From CBDIDH01 sp965277595 (GTDB taxonomy: Bacteria > Planctomycetota > Planctomycetia > Isosphaerales > Isosphaeraceae): a DNA stretch of 64,000 nt. The notes under the pieces are model-generated. The model had not been told where the DNA came from. It ran no database searches and saw only the letters and a program-made list of their open reading frames with translations. The stretch lies in the NCBI GenBank assembly GCA_965277595.1, contig CBDIDH010000002.1, positions 2,108,001-2,172,000 of the forward strand. Direction: 5' to 3'. Position numbers and translations under genes: made by a program. This document shows positions 31,260 to 40,288 of this stretch, one piece after another (positions within the stretch are counted from its first letter, which is position 1; each line of letters opens with the position of its first letter).

Positions 31260-31748
31260 ATGCCGACGGCTGATGACATCGGGACACGCGGTGAATCGAT
31301 CTTCGTGACCAAGATCACGAAGTTCCGCGGACCCAACGGAGAGCCGTACTTTCGCTCCTACCCTCTGGGCCCAAAATTCCCGACCCTGGACTATTTGCTG
31401 GAACTGGTCGGGGTCGAGAATGGGGTGGAGTATTGCTTCATCCAGGTCAAGGCGACAAGACTCGATCTCACGAGAGGCAGACAGCCTCGGTTGAAAGTCC
31501 AACTCTCACAGTCCGACGTTGATAGAATGGTTGGTTATCCAGTCCCGACCTTCCTGGTCGGCATCCATGAACCCTTGGAAGCCGTCTATATCGCGTCAGT
31601 CAATGAGCCAGGATGTCGCCGATTTTCGACACTGCGAACCGATCACTCTCTGAACGACCCCGCGAACTTGAGACGTTTGTGGGACGAGGTTCATCAATAC
31701 TGGAGGAGCAGAGACATGGTCCTCAAGGGGTTCGTGTTCACGCTTTGA
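31260..31748 (+). CDS. Uncharacterised protein with a nuclease-like D...QVK motif (DUF4365-like)
   Basis: A 162-residue protein. It starts ADDIGTRGESIFVTKITKF, has TLDYLLELVGVENGVEYCFI directly followed by QVKATR, and ends with a helix around LRRLWDEVHQYWRSRD. A G-E near the start, an Asp in a beta strand and Q-x-K after a following strand match the order in DUF4365/PD-(D/E)xK-like proteins; this is my reading, not a search result. Its stop touches the GTG of the next gene, so the two form a unit. Function unknown. Confidence 0.6.
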   Translation: MPTADDIGTRGESIFVTKITKFRGPNGEPYFRSYPLGPKFPTLDYLLELVGVENGVEYCFIQVKATRLDLTRGRQPRLKVQLSQSDVDRMVGYPVPTFLVGIHEPLEAVYIASVNEPGCRRFSTLRTDHSLNDPANLRRLWDEVHQYWRSRDMVLKGFVFTL

Positions 31749-31757
31749 GTGACGACC

Positions 31758-32249
31758 ATGGAACAGAGTGAGAGTTGGATCGGTGAACGCGTCTGGTTTT
31801 TGACGACCATGCACTTCACCCGAAGAGATGACGTCAAGGTTCCACGATCTGACACGCGGGTGAAACCCCAGACCGAGAACGCCTGGGAGCCCGACTATCT
31901 CGTCTACATCAACACCCCAGGACGGGACGAGAGACGGTTAGGACTGTTCTTGTTCGGGAGGAAATCGGCTCTGACAGAAGCCGACGCGAACAGATTCTTT
32001 AATTTACAGGTCGGCCGACGATTTCGCGATCGGAAGTTTTCTTACCCGGTCGGGCTCCTCTACTTTTCGATGGCGACGGACGAGGGATTTTATTCCTGGC
32101 TGGCCGAGCCGACGATTCGCGAGGGCTTCCCGGGCTTGCATCCTCAGCGGGACGCCCGATCGTTCAAACTCGACCGAGACGCGCTCGACCGGATCATCAA
32201 TTCGGTCAACGTCTGGTACGACGCGTTTTACGCCACGATCAAGGTCTGA
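31758..32249 (+). CDS. Uncharacterised partner of the preceding nuclease-like gene
   Basis: A 163-residue soluble protein of unknown family (start at ATG 31758; a GTG at 31749 directly abuts the upstream stop). Recognisable phrases are WEPDYLVYINTPGRDERRLG, FFNLQVGRRFRDRKFSYPVG and LLYFSMATDEGFYSWLAEP. The YLVYI and GLLYFSM strands suggest an alpha/beta fold. Zero spacing to the previous gene implies a shared function. A tandem palindromic repeat follows immediately. Confidence 0.55.
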   Translation: MEQSESWIGERVWFLTTMHFTRRDDVKVPRSDTRVKPQTENAWEPDYLVYINTPGRDERRLGLFLFGRKSALTEADANRFFNLQVGRRFRDRKFSYPVGLLYFSMATDEGFYSWLAEPTIREGFPGLHPQRDARSFKLDRDALDRIINSVNVWYDAFYATIKV

Positions 32250-32260
32250 TCTGAGACAGG

Positions 32261-32636
32261 CCAGGGCTGTTTCATTCTCGGGAATAACCAATGACCAAGG
32301 ACCAAGGACCGAGGAAAAATCGAAAACAGGAAAAATGTGCAAGAGCCTTGCCGACCTTTTTCGGTTCTCGGTCATCGGTCATTAATGGAGAATGAAACAG
32401 ACCTGGGAGACATGCCCCCCGGTTTGATGGGTTTCCGGGGGGCCTGTCTCCCAGGGCTGTTTCATTCTCGGGAATAACCAATGACCAAGGACCAAGGGCC
32501 GAGGAAAAATCGAAAACAGGAAAAATGTGCAAGAGCCTTGCCGACCTTTTTCGGTTCTCGGTCATCGGTCATTAATGGAGAATGAAACAGACCTGGGAGA
32601 CATGCCCCCCGGTTTGATGGGTTTCCGGGGGGCCTG
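32261..32636. repeat. Near-perfect 190-bp tandem duplication with terminal inverted repeats
   Basis: Copy 1 spans 32261-32450 and copy 2 32451-32636; the only difference seen is A versus G in the heptamer run (ACCAAGGACC versus ACCAAGGGCC). Each copy has a terminal inverted repeat: CCAGGGCTGTTTCATTCTC (32261-32279) against GAGAATGAAACAGACCTGG (32388-32406), 18 of 19 matching. Inside are heptamer arms ATGACCAAGGACC and GGTCATCGGTCATT. A second perfect hairpin, GCCCCCCGG/CCGGGGGGC (32414-32443), follows. The element lies between convergent genes and has no transposase. Confidence 0.93.
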
Positions 32637-32651
32637 CGTGGCGGCTTCGGC

Positions 32652-34694
32652 TTACTGGCTATGGCCAATCCTGGCGTATTCGAGCATCTGGGTGGTCAGG
32701 TCCATCGGGTAAGAGAGGGTGATGTCGGTAATCGTGCCATCGGCGCCCTTGACGGGTTCGAGCCGAGGCATGACGAAGGCCGTGTACGAGGGGAGATTCA
32801 GGGCCTTGACCCGGGATAGGACCTCGTCGCGGAGCGAGGGATCAAAGGTGATCCCGTGGGTCTCGAAGAGGGTCTTCGCGGCGGCGTAGTCGCCGGTGGA
32901 CTTGATGCGCTGAACCTCGGCCAAGAGGGTGCCGACGCCTTCGCGGAAAAGCGAGGGATCAGTCACGACGTAATAGGTCTTGCCGTCGCGGTGGCGAATT
33001 TCGACGGCCTTTGTGTGGGCGATCAGCCAGCGGACGACCATCTGACGGTTCCGCATGTGATCTTCTTCAAGCTGTGACCCTTCGCGGACCCGACGGAGCT
33101 GGACCAGGGCGTTTCTCGCGTAACTTTCATATGCGGCGCGGGCAAGGTCGGCCTGCTTGCCGTCGGGAATCAGGCCAAGGTCGGTCAACTTGGAATCGGC
33201 CATGAAGTAAAGGGCGACGAGGTCGGCCCGGCCTTCTTCCAGGGCTGAGTAAAACTCCTTGATCGACTCTTGCGGCTGCCCCTTGATCGACTCGCTGAGC
33301 CGGCCCGAGGCGTGGCCGATGACCTCGTGCATGTTGACGAGAAGCTCTTGCGCGGCGGTGGAATAGGTCTCGGCGCGGGCGGTTTCCTCGGGCGTCCATG
33401 AGAACTCGGCGCGGAAGGAAGTGGGCATGGCCTTGTCGCTCCCTTCGGTCACGTTCGAGAGCGAGACGCTCTTACTGCCGTACTGCTCGCGGACGGATTG
33501 ATCGTTGGGCAGGTTGATGCCGATGGGTGTGACGGGGCCGCAGTCGCCGGTTTCGATGACGACGTCGATCGCGTTGGCGGTGATCCCCTTGACGTTCGGC
33601 TTTCGAAAGGATTTTTCCCAGGGCATGTGGTCTTCGAACCACTGGGCCTCGGCGGCGAGCTTCTTGATGGCGCCGGTTTTCTTGGTGTTCACGTACGAGA
33701 CGACCGATTCCCAGGAGCCCTTGACGCCGCGCGGGTCCATGTAGACCTCGATGAACCCGTTGATTGTATCCACAGGGGCGTTCTTGTCCTGGACCCAGGC
33801 GATGTCATACGCCTTGCGGTCGGCCTCCTCGCCGGTCCGGTAGAACTTGGTGAGAGCGTCGAGGGCCTTGACGGTGGGCTCGGGCGCAAACTTGCGAGCC
33901 TCTTCGAGATGGGCGACGATCCGGGAGATTTCGCGATCGTAAAGGCCGCCGACGCGGTAGACCTGCTCAACAAGCCGGGGGGAACGGGGTTGATCTCCGC
34001 GAGGAGAGTCTTGCAGGTTCACGAGCCGGGAGTTGAGGCCGTATTTCTCGGTGAAACCGGCGAGGTCGGGTATGGTCATGTTGACATAAAGATTATTGGC
34101 GCTGGTGGCGAGAATATCCTTGCCGGGGCCGGGCGACTTATTGGTGACGATTGGCTGGAAGTTCGGGTCGAAGAACATCGGGCGGAGCTTGACCAGGGTT
34201 TTTTTGAGTTCGGGCAGGAGCGCCTCGGGCGTCCTTCCTTTCTTGACGGCCGTGACGAAGGCGGCTTCGAACGCCTCGGGCGTGCATTGGAGCACGAATT
34301 TCCGCGCGGTGAGATGATTATATGGGCCGGAGTTGATCCAGAAGAGCTTGGTGTAGCGGCGGATCTCGGCGAGGGTGGCGGGGTCGATGCCGTCGGAGTC
34401 GGAACCGACGATCGTTTCGAGCATTCCACGCATGGCAAGGCCCGACCGATGGCGCTGGTCGTAATAGATGTCGCGGCCGGCAATCGACGCCTGGTAGAGG
34501 TGCCAGGTCAGAAGCTTTTGCGGGAGCGGGAGGTCCTTGAAGCCATCGGCGTAAAGTTGGACGACGGCGACGTCGTCAACCCGTTCGAGGAGGTATTTTC
34601 GGGCGTCTTTCCCCTCGGCGTTCGGTTCCTCGGCGCGAACCAGGAGGGGAAAGAGCAAGGCGAAACACGTTGCGGCGAGGGCAGCCAGTCGCAT
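32652..34694 (-). CDS. Dipeptidyl peptidase III (peptidase family M49)
   Basis: A zinc metallopeptidase that removes dipeptides from oligopeptide N-termini. The 680-residue protein has a signal peptide (residues 1-21, ending VRAEE), so it probably acts in the periplasm. The zinc motif HEVIGH is at 456-461 (HExxGH, the M49 form) and the third ligand glutamate is in EEGRAD (486-491). YGSKSVSLSNV and ETGDCGPVTPIGINLPND are also typical of the family. The length is right for M49. It lies alone, ending beside the tandem duplication. Confidence 0.93.
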   Translation of the reverse strand: MRLAALAATCFALLFPLLVRAEEPNAEGKDARKYLLERVDDVAVVQLYADGFKDLPLPQKLLTWHLYQASIAGRDIYYDQRHRSGLAMRGMLETIVGSDSDGIDPATLAEIRRYTKLFWINSGPYNHLTARKFVLQCTPEAFEAAFVTAVKKGRTPEALLPELKKTLVKLRPMFFDPNFQPIVTNKSPGPGKDILATSANNLYVNMTIPDLAGFTEKYGLNSRLVNLQDSPRGDQPRSPRLVEQVYRVGGLYDREISRIVAHLEEARKFAPEPTVKALDALTKFYRTGEEADRKAYDIAWVQDKNAPVDTINGFIEVYMDPRGVKGSWESVVSYVNTKKTGAIKKLAAEAQWFEDHMPWEKSFRKPNVKGITANAIDVVIETGDCGPVTPIGINLPNDQSVREQYGSKSVSLSNVTEGSDKAMPTSFRAEFSWTPEETARAETYSTAAQELLVNMHEVIGHASGRLSESIKGQPQESIKEFYSALEEGRADLVALYFMADSKLTDLGLIPDGKQADLARAAYESYARNALVQLRRVREGSQLEEDHMRNRQMVVRWLIAHTKAVEIRHRDGKTYYVVTDPSLFREGVGTLLAEVQRIKSTGDYAAAKTLFETHGITFDPSLRDEVLSRVKALNLPSYTAFVMPRLEPVKGADGTITDITLSYPMDLTTQMLEYARIGHSQ

Positions 34695-34770
34695 CGGGGG
34701 CGTACTCCGTTCCAGGATCGGTTTCGGGGCGGCGGTTCCGCGGCGTTATCATACCGATCGGGTGGGGAGG

Positions 34771-34861
34771 AGGACAAAGGACAAAGGACAAAGGGCAAAG
34801 GGCAAAGGGCAAAGGGCAAAGGGCAAAGGGCAAAGGGCAAAGGGCAAAGGGCAAAGGACAA
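34771..34861. repeat. Heptamer array AGGACAA/AGGGCAA (13 units)
   Basis: Thirteen uninterrupted 7-base units: three AGGACAA, nine AGGGCAA, one AGGACAA. It sits between the start of the M49 peptidase gene and the end of the next minus-strand gene. A 7-base period keeps all three frames open and so produces spurious open frames. Confidence 0.97.
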
Positions 34862-34880
34862 AAGAGTGAGGGGGTGGGGG

Positions 34881-36170
34881 TTAGAGGCGGGAGGGGCCTT
34901 GTTTGTCGGGATTGTAAGAGACGACCTTGGCACGGCGGAGGGTGCGGAGGGGAGAGAGTCGGTCCTTGAAAAGGAGGTGCTGGCGGGCGCGGTCGGTGGG
35001 TGAGAGGGGGATCACGTCGGGAGAGGCAGGTTCGGGGGAGTCGATCAGGGAGACGAGGTCGCCGGGGCCGAGGTCGAGGGTGTTGAGAAGGTCGGACGTC
35101 GCCGCGAGATGAGCCGCGGCGTGCGAATGGCCCCCGACGCCGACGAGAACGATCAGGCTGACGCCAATCCCGGCCGCTTTCAAGTCGGAGACGACCGAAC
35201 GCAAATCCTGGTCGGTCCACGATTTCCCGTAAAATCGGGCGCGGATCGCGGGATCGCCCGAGTCAACGCCGAGACTGACCCGGATCAGGCCGCCGGCGCG
35301 ATATTGATCGAGGGCGTCGCGGTCGAACGGAAGGGCCTCAAATCGGTCGAGAAAGGCGTGGACGCCGGTCAGCCTGGGCGTCCCGGCAACCGACGGAGAA
35401 TCCGGGTCGTTTGGGAAGACATCGCGAAGAATGGCAAGATAGGCAAGGACGTCGGCGGGCGACTGGCGGAGCACGGCGGGGCCGCCGAGAAAAAGGGATT
35501 TCGCCTGCTCGATTCGACGGCCGAGCAAGCTCGCAACCGCGCGGGCGTGAGATTCAAACTCGGATGGTGTTCGGACCTGGGGAGAATCAGCCGATGCGTT
35601 GTCGTCGCCCAGGGTCGCCTGGACGACGATCGGCGCGGGGCAGTCGGGCGGTAAAAAGGGAAAAGGGCCGTACGTCGATTCGTACGCGAGGCGATAGGAG
35701 GACCAGGCCGAGACATCCCAGGCGGCGACCTGGGCGAGCGTCTCGCGAAGCGTTGCCAGGTCGATGGCAAGGCAAGGCTCGGGAGGCAAAACGGCTGTCT
35801 GTCGGCCCGCATCGAGGGATTCGATCAGTTCCAGAGCCGTGAGGCGGACCCAGTCGTCAATCGCTGCAACCTCGGTCTGGTTCAGGGTTTTGCGTTTGAG
35901 AACGAGGCTGGTCCCTTCGCGGACGCGGTCGATTGTCTGGACGCTGGCATCAAGGGCCTTGAGGTAATGAAGGCCATCGCGGAAGGCGCGTTGCCAGCGC
36001 CCTTCGCGGTCACAATGGAGGATCGGAGCATCGCCAAAATAGATGGAAAACCCGCCAGGCTTGAACCCGACGAAGATTGGACCGCTGGTGACGCCGCGGA
36101 GCAAGAGGCGCTGGCCGTACATCTCTCCGGTCTTCAAGAGGCATTCGGCTTCCGTCCGCGGGTCGTCCAT
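34881..36170 (-). CDS. Radical-SAM-like protein lacking the cluster cysteines
   Basis: The C-terminal part reads like a radical SAM TIM barrel: PAPIVVQATLG where the cluster loop should begin, LFLGGPAVLRQSP, then GLIRVSLGVDSGDPAIRARF and GIGVSLIVLVGVGG. The CxxxCxxC motif expected straight after ATLG is replaced by DDNASADSP, so no 4Fe-4S cluster can be held there. The first about 130 residues form an unrelated domain (SGPIFVGFKPGGFSIYFGDA). The frame is intact over 429 residues, which argues for a working protein that has lost radical chemistry rather than a pseudogene. Its partner or ligand is unknown. Confidence 0.6.
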   Translation of the reverse strand: MDDPRTEAECLLKTGEMYGQRLLLRGVTSGPIFVGFKPGGFSIYFGDAPILHCDREGRWQRAFRDGLHYLKALDASVQTIDRVREGTSLVLKRKTLNQTEVAAIDDWVRLTALELIESLDAGRQTAVLPPEPCLAIDLATLRETLAQVAAWDVSAWSSYRLAYESTYGPFPFLPPDCPAPIVVQATLGDDNASADSPQVRTPSEFESHARAVASLLGRRIEQAKSLFLGGPAVLRQSPADVLAYLAILRDVFPNDPDSPSVAGTPRLTGVHAFLDRFEALPFDRDALDQYRAGGLIRVSLGVDSGDPAIRARFYGKSWTDQDLRSVVSDLKAAGIGVSLIVLVGVGGHSHAAAHLAATSDLLNTLDLGPGDLVSLIDSPEPASPDVIPLSPTDRARQHLLFKDRLSPLRTLRRAKVVSYNPDKQGPSRL

Positions 36171-36390
36171 CGGGGCGGGGTCCTTTGCGCGGCGCGGGGG
36201 GCGATTGGAATAGCGTGTTTTGTTCTCGATGCCTCATCAACGGTCGTTCAAGGCGCGATAAGGCGTCGCCGAAGGGTCGGGAAACCCGACTCCCAGGGAA
36301 GGCGGCTTTCCGTATAATACCCGCGCGGGGTCGGAGTGTAGAGGCGGCCGGCAAGGAAGGCCGGGGCGGTCGCGGTCCAGGGAGGGAGTC

Positions 36391-38136
36391 GTGACGGATC
36401 TTGAACCGTCAAAGGTCGACGCTCGACGGAGAACCCGGAGACGCCTTGGCGAGGTCGTGCTGATCGCGGCCTTGGGCCTGACGCTGAACCTCGCGGGGAA
36501 TGGGCGCGTCAGCCTCTTTGATCGCGATGAGCCTCGATACGCGGGGTGTACCCGGGAGATGCGCGCCCGGGGAGACTGGATTTATCCGACCTTCAACGGC
36601 GAGCCGCGATTTCACAAGCCGATCCTGATCTACTGGTTGATGCGCGGCGGCCATGCACTCGGCGGTGACAACCCGTTTGGCGCTCGGCTCGTCTCGGCGA
36701 TCGCGGGGACGGCGACGAGCCTCGTTGTTCTGGTTCTGGGACGGCGGATCTTTGGCCCGCGCGAGGGTTTGCTCGCGGCCCTGATGCTGACGACCTCGCC
36801 GATCATGGTCATCGAATCCAAACTCGCGACGACCGACGCGACGCTGACGCTCTGGATCGTCGCCGCGCAGCTCTGTCTCTGGGAGTTATCGCGGCGCTCT
36901 TCCAAAAGGATCGCGGCGGGGTTCTGGGTGCTGATCGGCCTGGCGACGTTGACAAAAGGGCCGGTCGGCCTGGCCCTGATCGCCTGCGCGGGTGTCGCCT
37001 CGTGGTGGTGGGGAGGACCGACCTCGGCCTGGAAGCGATTGCACTGGCGCTGGGGTTTGCCGCTGTTTTTGCTGGTCACGGCCCCCTGGTACATTGCCGT
37101 GGGAATTCTCTCGCGGGGGGAGTTTTTTCGGTTCGCGCTGGGCAAACAGGTGGCCGAACGGGTCGTCTCGGGCGTGGAGAGCCACGGGGCCTTCCCCGGC
37201 TATTACGTGCTGGCGTCGCTGCTCTTGTTTCATCCCTGGGTGGGCCTGCTGCCCGCGGCGATTCGAGGGGCCTGGGAACAGCGGAAGGCCCGGCCGGAGT
37301 TCGGATTTTTGCTCGGCTGGGTGGTTGGTCCGCTCCTGCTGCTGGAAAGCGTGAGGACGAAGCTTGTTCATTACTACCTGCCCGCGTATCCGGCGTGTGC
37401 GCTGCTGGGGGCCTGGCTGGTGGTCGCCCTGACGACCGAGGGGGTGAACCTGCGACGCTGGCCGCTCGGTCGGCTTGGCCTGGCCTTGCTCGGGGGGGTC
37501 GGCGTGGGACTGACCTCGGTCTTTCTGGCGGGATCGATGGTCTTGCCGACGGGCCTGGGTGGGCCGAGCCTGGCCGTGGCGCTCGTCGTCGGCCTGGGAA
37601 CGCTCTGGGGCCTGGGCTGCTTGTATCGAGCGGAAACGTTACGCGGAGTGAAGGTTCTGGCCGCGAACTGGACCTTGACGCTTCTGATCCTCTTCGGCTG
37701 GATGCTTCCGAGGGCCGAACCGTATCGCCTGACCCGGATCGTTGGCGAGCGGCTGGCCCGGCTTGCCGAGGTGACCGAGGCGCCTCCGGTCTTGCTCTCG
37801 TTTCAGGAGCCGACGCTGGTTTATACGATGGGGCGGTCGGCGACGATGCTGCGGACCTGGACCCAGCTTTACGACGAACTGGACCGGAACGGGGTCGTCG
37901 CGACGGCGATTCTCAAGGGGAAGGAGATGGCCGAGTTCCAGGACCATCGCGACATCGAGGTGGATGTCCGCGAGACGGTGACCGGATTCAACATCGGCAA
38001 GGGGAAGACGCAGACGCTGCATCTTGCCCTCTTGCGACGTCAAGGGCAAGGGGTCATGAGTACCGGACGCGGACCAGAAAGAGCCCCCGCGGAGGCGCGG
38101 TGGGACCGGCCTCGCGACGATCTTCGGCGGCGATGA
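36391..38136 (+). CDS. Polytopic glycosyltransferase, GT39/ArnT-like
   Basis: An integral membrane glycosyltransferase of the GT-C fold, probably using a polyprenyl-phosphate sugar to modify lipid A, another glycan or a protein. The conserved first loop has FDRDEPRYAGCTREM (the Asp-Glu pair is the catalytic feature) and FHKPILIYWL. About ten hydrophobic helices follow, with ATLTKGPVGLAL between them. It starts at GTG 36391. The last about 28 residues (after ALLRRQGQG) are read from sequence antisense to truA and look non-conserved, so the functional end is near residue 555. The 3' end overlaps truA by 83 bases tail to tail. Confidence 0.87.
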   Translation: MTDLEPSKVDARRRTRRRLGEVVLIAALGLTLNLAGNGRVSLFDRDEPRYAGCTREMRARGDWIYPTFNGEPRFHKPILIYWLMRGGHALGGDNPFGARLVSAIAGTATSLVVLVLGRRIFGPREGLLAALMLTTSPIMVIESKLATTDATLTLWIVAAQLCLWELSRRSSKRIAAGFWVLIGLATLTKGPVGLALIACAGVASWWWGGPTSAWKRLHWRWGLPLFLLVTAPWYIAVGILSRGEFFRFALGKQVAERVVSGVESHGAFPGYYVLASLLLFHPWVGLLPAAIRGAWEQRKARPEFGFLLGWVVGPLLLLESVRTKLVHYYLPAYPACALLGAWLVVALTTEGVNLRRWPLGRLGLALLGGVGVGLTSVFLAGSMVLPTGLGGPSLAVALVVGLGTLWGLGCLYRAETLRGVKVLAANWTLTLLILFGWMLPRAEPYRLTRIVGERLARLAEVTEAPPVLLSFQEPTLVYTMGRSATMLRTWTQLYDELDRNGVVATAILKGKEMAEFQDHRDIEVDVRETVTGFNIGKGKTQTLHLALLRRQGQGVMSTGRGPERAPAEARWDRPRDDLRRR

Positions 38137-38791
38137 CCTGAGCGACCCGGGCGATCGGCCACTTTCCCTTGCCAACCTCGACGAGAGTGCCGGTGATGGC
38201 GCGGACCATGTTGTAAAGGAAGCCGTCGGCCTCGACGTCGACCCAGACGGCGTCATTCATCCGGTTCACCGCGATATGGGTGATCGTCCTGACGCTGCTG
38301 GTGCGGTTGGGCCAGTGGGTTTCAAAGCTGTGGAAGTCGTGTCGGCCCTTGCACGCCTGCGCCGCGGCGTGCATCGCGGCGACGTCCAGCGCCTGATAGA
38401 CATGCCAGGCGTACCGGGTCTGAAACGGGTCGGCGATCCGGCCGTTATCAATGACGTACCGATAGAGCTTGGCTCTGGCGTCAAGGGTCGCGTGAAATGA
38501 TTGCGGGACCTCGCGCGCGTCCTTGACGCGGACGTCGGCCGGGAGCGTGGCGTTGAGCGCCTTGACGAAGATTTCTGGGGCGTGGTTTGACGCCGTGTAA
38601 AAATGGACGACCTGGCCGACGGCGTGGACGCCCGCGTCGGTCCGCCCGCTGGCGTTGGTCGCGGGAACAACCCCCGTCAGCCGGCCGATCGCCCCTTCGA
38701 GCACTTCCTGCACGGTGCGGCGGTCAGGTTGACGCTGCCAGCCCGAAAAGTTGGTGCCGTCGTAGCTGAGGATGAGCTTGATGTTCCTCAT
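38054..38791 (-). CDS. truA: tRNA pseudouridine(38-40) synthase
   Basis: TruA makes pseudouridine at positions 38-40 of the tRNA anticodon arm. The 245-residue protein opens NIKLILSYDGTNFSGWQRQP, has the catalytic Asp52 in ASGRTDAGVHAVGQ and the RNA-binding FHATLDARAKLYRYVI. A later DGFLYNMVRAITGTLVEVG is typical. Length and motifs are normal. The gene converges on and overlaps the GT39 gene. Confidence 0.97.
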   Translation of the reverse strand: MRNIKLILSYDGTNFSGWQRQPDRRTVQEVLEGAIGRLTGVVPATNASGRTDAGVHAVGQVVHFYTASNHAPEIFVKALNATLPADVRVKDAREVPQSFHATLDARAKLYRYVIDNGRIADPFQTRYAWHVYQALDVAAMHAAAQACKGRHDFHSFETHWPNRTSSVRTITHIAVNRMNDAVWVDVEADGFLYNMVRAITGTLVEVGKGKWPIARVAQVIAAEDRREAGPTAPPRGLFLVRVRYS

Positions 38792-38861
38792 TCACGCCTG
38801 GCGGACGGGGTCCCTCGGGGAAAACCATCAAGAATGGTGAGGGATTGGGAGGTGAGGATAA

Positions 38862-39064
38862 ATGACCGATGCCCGATGACCGATGACCGATGCCCGATGC
38901 CCGATGCCCGATGACCGATGACCGATGACCGATGACCGATGCCCGATGCCCGATGACCGATGACCGAGGACCGATGACCGATGCCCGATGACCGATGACC
39001 GATGACCGAGGACCGAGAACCAATTCATGGAATTTTCGGACATTGGCCAGCGGTCATCCGGTCC
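38862..39064. repeat. Heptamer array ATGACCG/ATGCCCG (23 units) plus inverted arm
   Basis: Twenty-three perfect-period units run from 38862 to 39022, mainly ATGACCG with ATGCCCG and AGGACCG variants, ending AGAACCA. A short inverted arm, CATTGGCCAGCGGTCATCCG, follows at about 39042-39061. This is the longest array of its type in the window, between truA and asd (both minus). Confidence 0.97.
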
Positions 39065-39103
39065 TAAATCTCGGAAAAAACCAGCGTTTACCGTCCTGAT
39101 CCC

Positions 39104-40120
39104 TTACGCCCTCACCGGGTCAAGTTTGAGCAATTCCTCGGCAATCTGAACGGCGTTGGTCGCGGCGCCTTTGTGGAGGTTGTCGCTGACGCACCAGAAG
39201 AGAAGCGCATTGGGTCGGCCGAGATCCTGGCGGACGCGGCCGACGAAGACCTCGTCGCGGTGCGCGGCGGAGGCGGGCAAGGGGTAAAGCAGGGCCGTCG
39301 GGTCGTCGAGAACGACGAGGCCCGGGGCCTTGGTCCAGGCGGCAAGGGCCGAGGCGCGGTCGATCGGGCGTTCGGTCTCGATGAGGATCGACTCGCTGTG
39401 GCTATAAAGAACAGGGACGCGGACGCAGGTCGGGCAGACGTCGATCGAGTCGTCGCCGAGGATCTTGCGGGTCTCGTTCACCATCTTCATTTCCTCCTTC
39501 GTGTAGCCGTTCGGGAGGAAATCATCAATCTGGGGAATGCAGTTGAAGGCGATCGGATGCGCGAACTTGGAAGGCGCGGGAATCTCGGTTTTGTTGACCT
39601 CGGCGGCGGTTTGCTGACGGAGTTCGTGGATTCCTTTTTGACCGGCGCCAGAGACCGATTGATAGGTGCTGACGACCACGCGTCGGATCGTGAAGGCGTC
39701 GTGCAGGGGCTTGAGCGCGACGACCATCTGGATCGTCGAGCAGTTGGGATTGGCGATGATTCCCTTGTGGCGGGCGACGTCGCGCGGGTTGACCTCGGGC
39801 ACGACGAGCGGGACATCGGGGTCCATCCGAAAGGCGCTGGAGTTGTCAACGACGACCGCTCCGGCCTTCGCCGCGATCGGGCTGTACTGCTTCGAGACCG
39901 ACGCGGGGGTGCTTGACAGGACGATGTCGACCCCGTCAAAGGCCGAGGGGCTGAGCGGTTCCACGGGATAGGTCTTGCCGCCAAACTCGATTGAACGCCC
40001 CGCGCTGCGTTCCGAGGCGAGGAACTTGATGGCGCCGACCGGGAATTTCCGTTCGCGGAGCAAGCGGATCATCACCTCTCCCACGGCCCCACTGGCTCCG
40101 ACCACGGCGACGCTCTTCAC
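39104..40120 (-). CDS. asd: Aspartate-semialdehyde dehydrogenase
   Basis: Asd reduces aspartyl phosphate to aspartate semialdehyde, feeding lysine/diaminopimelate, threonine and methionine synthesis. The 338-residue protein starts at GTG 40120 and opens VAVVGASGAVGEVMIRLL. It has VVDNSSAFRMD, the nucleophile Cys127 in ANPNCSTIQM and the loop RVPVLYSHSESI. Sequence and length match the bacterial family. Heptamer arrays lie on both sides. Confidence 0.97.
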   Translation of the reverse strand: MKSVAVVGASGAVGEVMIRLLRERKFPVGAIKFLASERSAGRSIEFGGKTYPVEPLSPSAFDGVDIVLSSTPASVSKQYSPIAAKAGAVVVDNSSAFRMDPDVPLVVPEVNPRDVARHKGIIANPNCSTIQMVVALKPLHDAFTIRRVVVSTYQSVSGAGQKGIHELRQQTAAEVNKTEIPAPSKFAHPIAFNCIPQIDDFLPNGYTKEEMKMVNETRKILGDDSIDVCPTCVRVPVLYSHSESILIETERPIDRASALAAWTKAPGLVVLDDPTALLYPLPASAAHRDEVFVGRVRQDLGRPNALLFWCVSDNLHKGAATNAVQIAEELLKLDPVRA

Positions 40121-40288
40121 GGCAGAACCCCCTCGAACAGACCACGATCAGGCGATTCGAAACACACCGGACGTTTCCGCCGTCCTTATCATACGGGCGA
40201 CCTGGCGCGGATGCCAGGTCGGCCGGGCTTGAGGCGGGGGGAAGGCGAGGTTGGGGCGCTGGGTTCAGGGGCAAAGGGCAAAGCGAAG

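Noticed and set aside
32261..32636. Insertion sequence
   Set aside because: Terminal inverted repeats exist but there is no transposase frame inside or beside the 190-bp units; kept as a non-coding repeat.
33498..35003. 501-codon plus-strand open frame opposite the M49 peptidase
   Set aside because: It is antisense to a gene with intact zinc motifs, and its end is made of the AAAGGGC heptamer array.
38862..39022. Possible CRISPR array
   Set aside because: The units are contiguous 7-mers with no spacers and no cas genes are present.
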